From NCBI RefSeq assembly GCF_002736205.1, contig NZ_CP024091.1, positions 868,001 through 932,000 of the forward strand: a stretch of DNA of 64,000 bases, written 5' to 3'. Position numbers and translations under genes: made by a program. This stretch comes from Pedobacter ginsengisoli (GTDB lineage: Bacteria; Bacteroidota; Bacteroidia; Sphingobacteriales; Sphingobacteriaceae). A model generated the notes under the pieces. It was not told the DNA's origin and searched no databases. It was given only the letters and a program-made list of their open reading frames with translations. Shown one piece after another: positions 25,700-34,053 of the stretch. Numbering within the stretch: position 1 is the first letter of the stretch; each line of letters begins with the position of its first letter.

Positions 25700-26653
25700 A
25701 TGCAAAGATTTCTCTCTCAGACCTTTATTTTTGTTATGGCAACAGTATTTATACTAGCTGGATCAACCTATATTACCACATTTCTTATTCAAAAAAGAAA
25801 TAAAGAGATCCATTCCCTGCCACCACATAAAAATTATATTATTATTGGCAATTCAAGGCCTTCTCTTGATTTTAACGATAGTTTAATTCGTAGTGCTTAT
25901 AACTTTTCGAGCTTTGCTGAATCCTATTTTTATACCTACCTTAAAGCAGAACAACTTATAAAAGCCAACAAAAATCTTAAAGGTGTATTTTTAGAATATA
26001 ACATAGAAGATATAGGACATAAAAGGGATAACTGGACTTGGGGGAAAGATCTGATGCAGAGTAATTATATCAAATATTCGTACGCGATGCGAACTTACAA
26101 TAATGAAGTTTTGTTGAAGAAAAACCCTGGCGACCTGCTTGCAATATGTTTTGGCCGAGCCTTTTTAAGACAATTAAAGAATTTAACGGTTTTGGATAGC
26201 ACGGCACTTAGGAAATTTTATGGTGGTTATTTTTTTGATGGCAGTAGTATTATGGACAGTACATCAAAAAAGATTTATGTAAATCAAAAGTTTCACCTTA
26301 AAAATGTTTCGTCATTTCATAAAGAGCAGTTATTAAGGTTGTTAGATTTATTCAGAGATAACAATATAAAAGTGTATTTGATAAGAAGTCCACTTCATTT
26401 TACTAACGGGGTACAGTTTAACCGCGAAACGTTAATTGGATATCTTGGCGAAAAAAATAAAGATTTAGATTATCTTGACTTTAATGATTATCCGGCTAAG
26501 TTAGATGAGTTTAGAGATCCCTGGCATTTAAATAGCAAAGGAGCGAGGAAATTTTCAATCTTTTTCAATCAGTTATTAGAGGATGGCCTGCTTCTTAAAG
26601 AGAATAAAGAGCAGGTAGTTCGAGATGCGCTTGCAGCCTTAAAAGCGCAATAG
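25700..26653 (+). CDS. Membrane-anchored SGNH/DltD-like partner of MBOAT, copy 2
   Basis: A 317-residue protein with an N-terminal membrane segment (FIFVMATVFILAGSTYITTF) and an outer domain. YIIIGNSRPSLDF gives the block I equivalent G50-N-S52-R53, and RDPWHLNSKGARKF gives Asp273 and His276 in D-x-x-H spacing. It differs strongly from copy 1 (GSSH there, GNSR here), although the MBOAT partners are close, which suggests that the two pairs act on different acceptors. It lies three bases after the MBOAT stop. Acyl transfer to an exported polymer is inferred from pairing and motifs. Confidence 0.72.
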   Translation: MQRFLSQTFIFVMATVFILAGSTYITTFLIQKRNKEIHSLPPHKNYIIIGNSRPSLDFNDSLIRSAYNFSSFAESYFYTYLKAEQLIKANKNLKGVFLEYNIEDIGHKRDNWTWGKDLMQSNYIKYSYAMRTYNNEVLLKKNPGDLLAICFGRAFLRQLKNLTVLDSTALRKFYGGYFFDGSSIMDSTSKKIYVNQKFHLKNVSSFHKEQLLRLLDLFRDNNIKVYLIRSPLHFTNGVQFNRETLIGYLGEKNKDLDYLDFNDYPAKLDEFRDPWHLNSKGARKFSIFFNQLLEDGLLLKENKEQVVRDALAALKAQ

Positions 26654-26720
26654 CTTTCGGTAGTATGCAGTTTCCAGACTCCACTTATACGAAGATAGAG
26701 TGGCCAATGCTAGTAACAAT

Positions 26721-27470
26721 CTACATTCTAAACTTGGATAAGTTCAGTTGTTTTCTAAGCCTGGTATATATTTCCTGGTTTGATTCTTCTTTAGACGAGT
26801 AGTATATTTTTTTGTTATCCTTAGTAATAATTAATATGTAAGAATTATTTTTTGAGTTAATCAGTAATGTTACCTTTTCGCCATCTTTTGTTTTAAATGA
26901 ACCTTTTTTTGTAGTCTCAACTGCGAAACCATTTATTTTAGAGGTAATCTTCGGTAATTCACTTATTAAGTGAATTGACTTTATATCAGCTAAGTTTATT
27001 TTGGTTCCATAATCTCCATTTATTTCTAAAGTCTCATTTTTGATTTCAATTTTATTATCCTTTAAGCTATAAGTGAACATAAAAATGATGAATAGGAGTA
27101 TAATAAAAAGAACTCCCATAACAACATATGATGCCATCTGTTGCTTTTTGTTGCCATCTTTTAGAAATTGACTTCCTTTCCAAATAAAATAAATATAGGC
27201 AGCAATAGGGTAGGCCACTATAAAAAGACCAGCCCAATCTGAACTCACAAAGTAAAAAAGAACCAGAGAGATAATGAGCATCGAAATTCCAAGAACTATG
27301 TGGAAGTTTCTGAAATAAGGGACGTATAATTTAATGTTGAATTTTTGTCTATCTTCTTCAGCCATTGTATTATAGCCAGAAAGTATGTACTGAGCATTAT
27401 TCTCAGTAACTATAAATCCTATTCCAAAAAAGATTAAGCTTAAAATCAGTATAACTATCAGCATCAGCAA
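26721..27470 (-). CDS. DUF3784 membrane protein with PH-like C-terminal domain
   Basis: A 249-residue protein with four hydrophobic segments in residues 1-140. NAQYILSGYNTMAEEDRQKF and LYVPYFRNFHIVLGISMLI are the DUF3784 signature. The C-terminal 100 residues (IEINGDYGTKINLADIKSI order of strands, then YIYSSKE-type ending and a final helix TRLRKQL) look like a bacterial PH-like domain (bPH type). The function of either domain is unknown. The gene is monocistronic, convergent with the second SGNH gene and divergent from the TPR lipoprotein gene. Confidence 0.72.
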   Translation of the reverse strand: MLMLIVILILSLIFFGIGFIVTENNAQYILSGYNTMAEEDRQKFNIKLYVPYFRNFHIVLGISMLIISLVLFYFVSSDWAGLFIVAYPIAAYIYFIWKGSQFLKDGNKKQQMASYVVMGVLFIILLFIIFMFTYSLKDNKIEIKNETLEINGDYGTKINLADIKSIHLISELPKITSKINGFAVETTKKGSFKTKDGEKVTLLINSKNNSYILIITKDNKKIYYSSKEESNQEIYTRLRKQLNLSKFRM

Positions 27471-27597
27471 AAAAACGTTTAATAATCATTGTATCTTGAA
27501 TTACTAATTTCTTATTTGATTTATCTAAATCAAAATATATTTATCATTTTTTCTTATATTTAATAGCTGTTTCTGTTCAATAAAACCTGTTTTGCTT

Positions 27598-29328
27598 ATG
27601 AAACTTATCTTGCATCTTCTGGTTTTTCTTTCTCTTTTATCATGTAATAACAATAACTCGTCAAAACAAAAAGAATCGTCTGCAAATAAAGCGCAGGTGG
27701 CCGTTTGCTATAGCCCTGCTACTGATGATAAAGAATGGTATAGTTCTGGTCGTAAGGCTCCAATGTTTAAAGGGCTTGGGGGAATTGATTTTAAAATTTC
27801 GACAAAGAACAAGAAAGTACAGGACTATTTTAATCATGGAATGATGTTAGCCTATGGGTTTAATCATGCAGAAGCTGCAAGGTCATTCTATGAAGCTATA
27901 AGGTTAGATTCTACATGTGCAATGGCTTATTGGGGGTTTGCCTATGTGTTGGGGCCAAATTATAATGCAGGTATGGAAGAAGATAATTTTCAACGGGCTT
28001 ACGATGCTGTGCTTAAGGCGCAACAATTTACCGGTAAATGTACACCCAAAGAAAAAGCGTTGATAGCAGCAATAACTACCCGCTATGCAAAACAACCACC
28101 TGCCGATCGGAAACCGCTTGATATTGCCTATGCTGCTGCGATGAAAAAAGTATACAAACAGTATCCATCTGATCCGGATATTGGAGCGTTATATGCAGAA
28201 TCATTAATGAATCTGCATCCATGGGATTTGTATCACAAGAAAACAAAAATACCTCAACCCTGGACACCGGAACTCGTAGCCGTATTGGAACACCTCATAA
28301 AAATTAACCCTCGTCATCCGGGAGCACATCACTTTTATATCCACGCGATTGAAACATCCCTTAAACCTGAAAAAGCATTATCAAGTGCCCGATTGCTTGA
28401 TACACTTGTTCCCGGTTCTGGTCATCTGGTGCATATGCCTTCTCATATTTATATCAATACGGGCGATTATCACTTGGGTTCTTTATCGAACATCAACGCT
28501 GTAAAGTCAGACAGTATTTATACCACAACCTGCCATGCACAGGGTGCATATCCGCTGGCGTATTATCCCCATAACTATCATTTTCTGGCTGCTACTGCCA
28601 CTTTAGAGGGAAATTCAGCCTTGGCATGGCAAGCTGCATTGGAGGTTCAAAAACACACAGCCAAAGAGATTATGCGAGAACCTGGTTGGGGTACGCTACA
28701 GCATTATTATACAATTCCGTACTACGTGGGGGTGAAACTAGCCAAATGGGATACTATACTTTCCTTGCCTCTTCCACCTAAAGACCTGGTATATCCTCAG
28801 GCTATCTGGCACTACGCAAGGGGCATGGCCTATCTGGGTAAAAAGGACATAACCCGTGCCCAAAAAGAAATGAAGGCACTCTCTGCTTTGGCTGCTGACA
28901 CAACTTTGAAAGACTTAACCGTTTGGAATATCAATACAATGGCAGATCTGGTACAAATTGCTTCTAAAGTATTACAGGCAGGCATTGCAGTAAAGCAAAG
29001 ACAAACAGACCGCGCTATCACCTCACTTAAAGAGGCTATTATTATTGAAGACAATCTCAATTACAACGAACCACCAGATTGGTTCTTTTCTATTAGGCAC
29101 CATTTGGGGGCAGTATTGCTAAGCGGAGGCAAGTACAAAGAGGCCGAAAAAATATATTTACAGGATTTACAGACCTGGAAAAAGAATGGCTGGGCACTTG
29201 TAGGCTTATACCAGGCTCTGCTAAACCAAAATAAAAACGATGAGGCAGGGAAAATAAAAACAGATCTGAATAAAGCATGGCAACACGCAGATTTTGCGCT
29301 TACCTCATCATCAGAAGTAATGCAGTAA
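27598..29328 (+). CDS. TPR lipoprotein, copy 2
   Basis: A 576-residue lipoprotein. The ATG at 27598 gives MKLILHLLVFLSLLSC with the lipobox Cys at residue 16 and an Asn/Ser-rich linker; a TTG two codons earlier is less likely. TPR-like units include YFNHGMMLAYGFNHAEAARS and AMAYWGFAYVLGPNYN. The His-rich block HPGAHHFYIHAIETSLKPEK and LVHMPSHIYINTGDYH match those of the protein at 8969-10696, so the two are paralogues, one lipidated and one simply secreted. Function unknown. Transcription appears independent of neighbours. Confidence 0.82.
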   Translation: MKLILHLLVFLSLLSCNNNNSSKQKESSANKAQVAVCYSPATDDKEWYSSGRKAPMFKGLGGIDFKISTKNKKVQDYFNHGMMLAYGFNHAEAARSFYEAIRLDSTCAMAYWGFAYVLGPNYNAGMEEDNFQRAYDAVLKAQQFTGKCTPKEKALIAAITTRYAKQPPADRKPLDIAYAAAMKKVYKQYPSDPDIGALYAESLMNLHPWDLYHKKTKIPQPWTPELVAVLEHLIKINPRHPGAHHFYIHAIETSLKPEKALSSARLLDTLVPGSGHLVHMPSHIYINTGDYHLGSLSNINAVKSDSIYTTTCHAQGAYPLAYYPHNYHFLAATATLEGNSALAWQAALEVQKHTAKEIMREPGWGTLQHYYTIPYYVGVKLAKWDTILSLPLPPKDLVYPQAIWHYARGMAYLGKKDITRAQKEMKALSALAADTTLKDLTVWNINTMADLVQIASKVLQAGIAVKQRQTDRAITSLKEAIIIEDNLNYNEPPDWFFSIRHHLGAVLLSGGKYKEAEKIYLQDLQTWKKNGWALVGLYQALLNQNKNDEAGKIKTDLNKAWQHADFALTSSSEVMQ

Positions 29329-29482
29329 GCTTCCGTTCTACTTCATTTTAAAATCATAAAAAGTGCATAATATGTCTTATTGCGCATAATCCGTTAATAA
29401 TTGTTGTAAACCGCGTGGTACGCAAAAGCGTATCTAAATTTCTTTTATATTTAATTGTAGAATTAATTATTAAAAAAATTAA

Positions 29483-29671
29483 ATGGAATTTGGCTTGGTC
29501 TCAGATACGGGAACAAAATATTTTTCGGCCTATAATATAGTCGCCTTGTGCACCATGCTCACTCGGACCTTGTACGGCCCTCGTTCGGCCAGAGTCGAAT
29601 ATGTAGCGAACCAAGGAGGCGCCAGTTCCGAAGGATCTGAACCTCCCAAAACGGGTACAAAAAAATATTTA
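29483..29671. repeat. GC-richer intergenic element bounded by imperfect direct repeats
   Basis: The 408-bp gap after the TPR lipoprotein gene is AT-rich except for about 29500-29660, which is clearly GC-richer. It is bounded by acgggaacaaaatattttt (29507-29525) and acgggtacaaaaaaatattt (29651-29670). Inside, ggag and gttc pair with gaac and ctcc around 29617-29647. A 63-codon frame (SDTGTKYFSAYNI, GGASSEGSEPPKTGT) spans it, and the opposite strand is also largely open (FVPVLGGSDPSELAPP), so neither frame is trusted. It looks like an intergenic repeat or RNA element rather than a gene; multiplicity in the genome is unknown. Confidence 0.4.
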
Positions 29672-29673
29672 TG

Positions 29674-29711
29674 AATAAGTTTCAATTTCCTTATGAAAAT
29701 TGAAACTTATT
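29674..29711. other. Perfect 15-bp hairpin 25 bp before exbD
   Basis: aataagtttcaattt (29674-29688) and aaattgaaacttatt (29697-29711) form a perfect inverted repeat with an 8-base loop. It lies between the GC-rich element and the ExbD start codon at 29737. No T-run follows on the plus strand, so it is more likely a leader structure or operator than a plus-strand terminator. Confidence 0.5.
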
Positions 29712-29736
29712 GCCATCATAATTAAAATATATAACT

Positions 29737-30273
29737 ATGGCAACCTTAAGCATTCCTCAAAATGGCAAGGCCTTAAAAGGAAAAAACAGAACACAAAGAA
29801 CACTCCCTTCGGTAGACCTTACCGCAATGGTAGATCTCGCATTTCTTTTAATAACCTTTTTTATGCTTACTACGTCCTTATCTAAGTTTGGAGCCATGGA
29901 TGTAGCTAAGCCTATTACCGAGATACCAGATCAACCTTATCCCGCTTCCAGAACAGTAACAGTTCTTTTAGGTAAAGATAACGGCATCGTTTGGTATAAA
30001 GGGGAAAGGGAAAAAGCAACTCCACAAAGGGCTAGTTTTAAGCAGATAAGTACTGTTTTGGCCCAAAATAAAAAGGAAATAGCCAGGTTGTATAACAATG
30101 ATCCCAGCAAGTTTATGATTGTTATTATTAAACCAACAGAAAGTTCAACCTATAAGAATTTTGTAGACTTATTGGATGAAATGAGCATTTCGGATGTGAA
30201 ATCTTACCTGATTGATGACAAGAGCCTGTTAATTCAGGAACAGGAATATTTGCAAAAGCTAGGAGCAATATGA
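29737..30273 (+). CDS. Orphan ExbD/TolR family protein
   Basis: A 178-residue ExbD/TolR-type protein: basic cytoplasmic N-terminus, one transmembrane helix (MVDLAFLLITFFMLTTSL, about residues 31-48) with the conserved proton-channel Asp33, and a periplasmic domain of about 120 residues. ExbD couples proton flow to TonB with ExbB. No exbB or tonB gene is near, so it must work with partners elsewhere or as a spare subunit. It is preceded by a hairpin and followed by a strong intrinsic terminator, making it monocistronic. The Asp and the overall layout are typical. Confidence 0.88.
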   Translation: MATLSIPQNGKALKGKNRTQRTLPSVDLTAMVDLAFLLITFFMLTTSLSKFGAMDVAKPITEIPDQPYPASRTVTVLLGKDNGIVWYKGEREKATPQRASFKQISTVLAQNKKEIARLYNNDPSKFMIVIIKPTESSTYKNFVDLLDEMSISDVKSYLIDDKSLLIQEQEYLQKLGAI

Positions 30274-30281
30274 TAAGTTAG

Positions 30282-30323
30282 CTGGATTAATCGGTGAGTT
30301 GACTGATTAATCCAGTTTTTTTT
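30282..30323 (+). terminator. Intrinsic terminator after exbD
   Basis: ctggattaatc (30282-30292) and gattaatccag (30305-30315) form a perfect 11-bp stem with a 12-base loop, followed directly by eight T (30316-30323). It ends the ExbD transcript and isolates the AraC gene. Confidence 0.9.
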
Positions 30324-30357
30324 ATAAATTTCACAAGCTGGCAAAAGAGCTGTTATT

Positions 30358-31218
30358 ATGCGTAAATACGAAGAAGATAATTCGATATCGGTTATAAGTA
30401 TTCAGGGATTTCGTGATGGGCAGTTGGCTGGCCGTGAAGAGATTTTATTTAATGAGCTTCATGGCCAAAGAATTATAGAAAAGCCCCATACCCACGATTT
30501 TTTTATCATTAACCTCTTTGGCCTGGCTCAAGGGGTACACAATATTGACTCGGTTGATTATCTGATTGGGAACTACCAGGTACATGTATTGTTTCCTGGG
30601 CAGATGCATAAATGGGATATTAAAGCTGGTACTGTAGGCTATCAGCTTATGATAGAAAGTGCTTTTTTTGAACAGTTTGCCCCGTATTTCAGGTTTTCGT
30701 TTACCAATTATCAAAACCATCCGGTTATACAATTAACAGATGAAGCTTTTGATTTGTTATATTATGAATTTGATGCCATTAAAAATGAGTTGAAAAGAGA
30801 TAATTCACTTAAGCATTTGATTAGTGCCCGTGCGGCTGTTATAGCAGCTATAGTAAGCAGGGAAGCAGAAAATACATTTACTGAATTTAAGGTTTATCAA
30901 TCAAATACAAGGCTGGCAGAATTCAATATGTTAATAGATGAATTTTTTAAGGAGCAGAAATTAGTAGCCTTTTATGCCGAAAAACTGAATATTTCTGCAA
31001 ATTACCTGAATATCCTTTGCAAAAAAAACCTAAAAATATCTGCGGGTCAACTTATACAGCAAAGGGTATGTACTGAGGCCAAAAGGCTGCTTCAAGCCAC
31101 TAGCCTTTCAATTAAAGAAGTCGCTTTTGAATTGGGATTTGTAGATCATGCATATTTCTCAAACTTTTTTAAAGGCCAGACAGGTATTACGCCCACCGGA
31201 TTTCGCGAGAAAAGATAA
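30358..31218 (+). CDS. AraC family transcriptional regulator
   Basis: A 286-residue regulator with an N-terminal cupin-like domain (KPHTHDFFIINLFGLAQGVH, YQVHVLFPGQMHKWD) and a C-terminal double HTH (about 190-286): VAFYAEKLNISANYLNILCK and SIKEVAFELGFVDHAYFSNF, then TGITPTGFREKR. The family commonly responds to small molecules or sugars. It lies 67 bp before two amidohydrolase genes on the same strand and probably controls them. The start ATG 30358 is 35 bp past the ExbD terminator, so it has its own promoter. Confidence 0.9.
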   Translation: MRKYEEDNSISVISIQGFRDGQLAGREEILFNELHGQRIIEKPHTHDFFIINLFGLAQGVHNIDSVDYLIGNYQVHVLFPGQMHKWDIKAGTVGYQLMIESAFFEQFAPYFRFSFTNYQNHPVIQLTDEAFDLLYYEFDAIKNELKRDNSLKHLISARAAVIAAIVSREAENTFTEFKVYQSNTRLAEFNMLIDEFFKEQKLVAFYAEKLNISANYLNILCKKNLKISAGQLIQQRVCTEAKRLLQATSLSIKEVAFELGFVDHAYFSNFFKGQTGITPTGFREKR

Positions 31219-31285
31219 ATTTTACAAGTAATGATAGAAATCTTTCAACTGTTTCAGCCAATAAGTCGTCTACATTTGTATAATT

Positions 31286-32620
31286 ATGAAACATTTCAGT
31301 ATATCGCGCAAAGATTTTATTAGGGATTCGGCAATAGGGCTGGCAGGATTAGCTCTTACCCCCGGACTACTGTACGCACAGTCTGGTAAAAATGCTGAGG
31401 ATAAAACAATAAAACCAACGAATGCTTATACTTTGAAAAACGTTCGCCTGGAAATAGGTTTTGAATATGAGGGTGACGAAGTTATTGCCACAAAAACCGA
31501 CCTTTTTTTAATTGAAATTGATAATGGCAAAATAAAAAGAATAAGCCCTAATAAGCCAGGTGCAAATGCTATTGATGCCAAAGGGATGTTAATGCTTCCT
31601 TCGTTTAAGGATATGCATATCCATTTGGATAAAACCTTCTATGGAGGTAAATGGCAGGCAGTAAAAAGACGAAGTGGAGGTGTAAAAGGCATGATTGAGC
31701 TGGAACAGCAAATATTGCCTGAGCTGCTGAAAACTTCGATCTTTAAAGCTGAAAAGATGATTGAACTACTGCAATCGAAGGGAACATCCTTTGCGCGCAG
31801 TCATGTGAATATTGAGCCAACCTCTAAACTGGATTCACTTAAAAATCTGCAAAAAGCATTAGAAAATAAAAAGAAGGGTTTCGGAGCCGAATTAGTTGCC
31901 TTTCCACAACATGGTGTATTCTATACAGATTCTGTTCCTTATCTGAAAGAGGCGGCCAAGATGGACATTGATTTTATAGGAGGTGTGGATCCTTATAGCG
32001 TTGATGGTGCTATAGAGAAAACAATGGATTTTACAGTACAACTGGCATTAGATAATAATAAGGGGATAGATATTCACTTGCACGAATCTGGTGAGTCGGG
32101 ATTAAAAACTATAGATTACTTAATTGATAAAGTAAACGAAAACCCAACACTAAAAGGTAAAACATATCTGAGCCATTGTTTTGCTTTAGCAAGATTAGAT
32201 AAAATAAAAGAGGAAGAAATGGCTGTGAAATTAGCCAATGCCCAAATAGGTATCAACTCTACTATACCTTTTGGCGGACTAATTATGCCAATTCCTACAT
32301 TGATGAAACACGGTGTAAAAGTAATGACCGGAAATGACAGTATTGTAGATCATTGGAATACTTTTGGAACTGGCAGCGTACTACAAAAAGCTAACCTGGC
32401 GGCACAACTGTATGGCTATTCTACTGAATTTTTGTTGTCAAGAATTTTAAAGCTTGCAACTACAGGCCCATTGCCTTTGGATGATAAAGGAATGCAGCAG
32501 TGGCCAAAAGCGGGCGATGATGCTGATTTGGTTCTTATTGATGCAAGCTGCTCTGCCGAAGCCGTTTCGCGGATATCTCCGGTAAAATCTCTAATCTATA
32601 AAGGAAATATTGTTTTTTAA
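31286..32620 (+). CDS. Exported cytosine-deaminase-like amidohydrolase, copy 1
   Basis: A 444-residue metal-dependent amidohydrolase of the cytosine-deaminase branch. Metal ligands appear in MHIHLDK, a Gln/His in AFPQHGVF, His in GIDIHLHESGE, His in LSHCFA and Asp in TGNDSIVDHW. The N-terminus, with SRKDFIRDS before a hydrophobic stretch and LYAQS, looks like a twin-arginine-type signal with RK in place of RR, so it is likely periplasmic. It is the first of two tandem paralogues; the next gene starts 16 bp downstream. The substrate could be a pyrimidine, creatinine-like or other cyclic amide or imine, not inferable from sequence. Confidence 0.85.
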   Translation: MKHFSISRKDFIRDSAIGLAGLALTPGLLYAQSGKNAEDKTIKPTNAYTLKNVRLEIGFEYEGDEVIATKTDLFLIEIDNGKIKRISPNKPGANAIDAKGMLMLPSFKDMHIHLDKTFYGGKWQAVKRRSGGVKGMIELEQQILPELLKTSIFKAEKMIELLQSKGTSFARSHVNIEPTSKLDSLKNLQKALENKKKGFGAELVAFPQHGVFYTDSVPYLKEAAKMDIDFIGGVDPYSVDGAIEKTMDFTVQLALDNNKGIDIHLHESGESGLKTIDYLIDKVNENPTLKGKTYLSHCFALARLDKIKEEEMAVKLANAQIGINSTIPFGGLIMPIPTLMKHGVKVMTGNDSIVDHWNTFGTGSVLQKANLAAQLYGYSTEFLLSRILKLATTGPLPLDDKGMQQWPKAGDDADLVLIDASCSAEAVSRISPVKSLIYKGNIVF

Positions 32621-32636
32621 TCTATGTAAACTGCAT

Positions 32637-33887
32637 ATGGAAAACAACTATTCAGCACTTGCAAAAGGCCATTATATCTTAAAAAATGTCCGTTTAGAAA
32701 CTGGATTTATCACTGAAGAAAACGAAATCTCCGGGACACATACTGAACTGTTCTGTGTTGAAATAAAAGACGGAAAAATCTTCAAAATACTTCCTAATGT
32801 GCAACAATTGGCAAATGCCGTTGACGCTGGAGGCCTGCTAATGTTGCCAGGGTTTAAAGATATGCATATTCATCTGGACAAAACCTTGTATGGTTTGCCT
32901 TGGCAGGCGCTTTCTCCTAAACGAAAAACAGTTCAGGATATGATTGCTTATGAGCAACAGATTATTCCTGAATTATTAAAAACATCTACACACAGAGCCG
33001 GGTTGCTGATCAATCTTTTGCAACACTATGGAACTACTTTTGCCCGAACCCATTTTAATGTGGATACCACATCCGGTCTTCGTTCATTAGAAAACCTGCA
33101 AAAAGCACTTGATAACAAAAAGGAATGCTTTAATGCTGAACTGGTGGCTTTTCCTCAGCACGGACTTTATTATACAAATTCAGCTCCGCTGATGAAGGAA
33201 GCGGCACGGTTGGAGAATGTAGCTTTTATTGGAGGTCTAGATCCATTCAGTATTGATAAAAATATTGAAAAGGCTATTGATTTTACAGTTCAGCTAGCTA
33301 TAGATAATAATAAAGGTATTGATATCCACCTTCACGACTCTGGAAAAGAAGGGGTACGTACGATTGAATATCTTATTGAAAAAGCCATTGAAAACCCACA
33401 ATTACAGGGTAAAACCTATGTGAGTCATGCTTTTGCGCTGGCTGCACTTCAGCCACAGGAAGCAAGCGAAATTTCAAAAAAATTGGCTAATGCTAAAGTA
33501 GGTATTGTTTCTTCAATTCCATTTAGAGGGAGGGTTATGCCTATACCAACATTGATAAAACACGGGGTAGAGGTTTTGGTTGGTAATGATAATGTACAAG
33601 ATTATTGGAGTACATTCGGTTCTGGCAATATGCTACAGAAGGCAAATCTGATGGCTAGTCTGTACGGTTGGGGAACCGAATTTGATCTGTCAAGAACCTT
33701 ACGTTTTGCTACAAAAAACGTACTTCCTTTATCTGATGAAGGAAAAATGCAATGGCCTAAAGCAGGGGATAAAGCCGAACTGGTGTTAGTAGATGCAAGT
33801 TGTTCTGCAGAGGCTGTTTCCAGAATGTCTGCAACTATTGCTTTTGTACAAGAAGGAAACCTTTATTGGAAAGATAAGGCATCATAG
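32637..33887 (+). CDS. Cytoplasmic cytosine-deaminase-like amidohydrolase, copy 2
   Basis: A 416-residue paralogue of the preceding enzyme without a signal peptide. The ATG at 32637 gives MENNYSALAKGHYILKNVRL, aligning with residues after the signal of copy 1. Ligands are conserved: MHIHLDK, AFPQHGLYY, GIDIHLHDSGKE, VSHAFA and VGNDNVQDYW. Length is normal for the family. The two copies therefore form an exported and a cytosolic version, perhaps acting on the same compound before and after uptake. Expression with copy 1 under the AraC regulator is likely from the 16-bp gap. Confidence 0.85.
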   Translation: MENNYSALAKGHYILKNVRLETGFITEENEISGTHTELFCVEIKDGKIFKILPNVQQLANAVDAGGLLMLPGFKDMHIHLDKTLYGLPWQALSPKRKTVQDMIAYEQQIIPELLKTSTHRAGLLINLLQHYGTTFARTHFNVDTTSGLRSLENLQKALDNKKECFNAELVAFPQHGLYYTNSAPLMKEAARLENVAFIGGLDPFSIDKNIEKAIDFTVQLAIDNNKGIDIHLHDSGKEGVRTIEYLIEKAIENPQLQGKTYVSHAFALAALQPQEASEISKKLANAKVGIVSSIPFRGRVMPIPTLIKHGVEVLVGNDNVQDYWSTFGSGNMLQKANLMASLYGWGTEFDLSRTLRFATKNVLPLSDEGKMQWPKAGDKAELVLVDASCSAEAVSRMSATIAFVQEGNLYWKDKAS

Positions 33888-34053
33888 TATTGCCTGTAAC
33901 AAAATCTCTTTTGCTGCCTGGGGTAGCAGTAACCACAAATGAAGGCATAACATTTTAGTGTTTAAATTTGTAATGGTTTTAAATATGATGGCTAAATGTT
34001 ACCTTCGGGAATATTTTTCCTCTCGACTGTACCCCACTATCCATAGGCTGACC

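Noticed and set aside
29483..29674. A 63-codon frame as a protein gene
   Set aside because: The opposite strand is also open, the composition is unlike neighbours, and direct repeats bound it; an intergenic element is a better reading.
33958..34053. GTG and upstream ATG starts for the HTCS gene
   Set aside because: They would bury the signal peptide that begins at the ATG at 34054.
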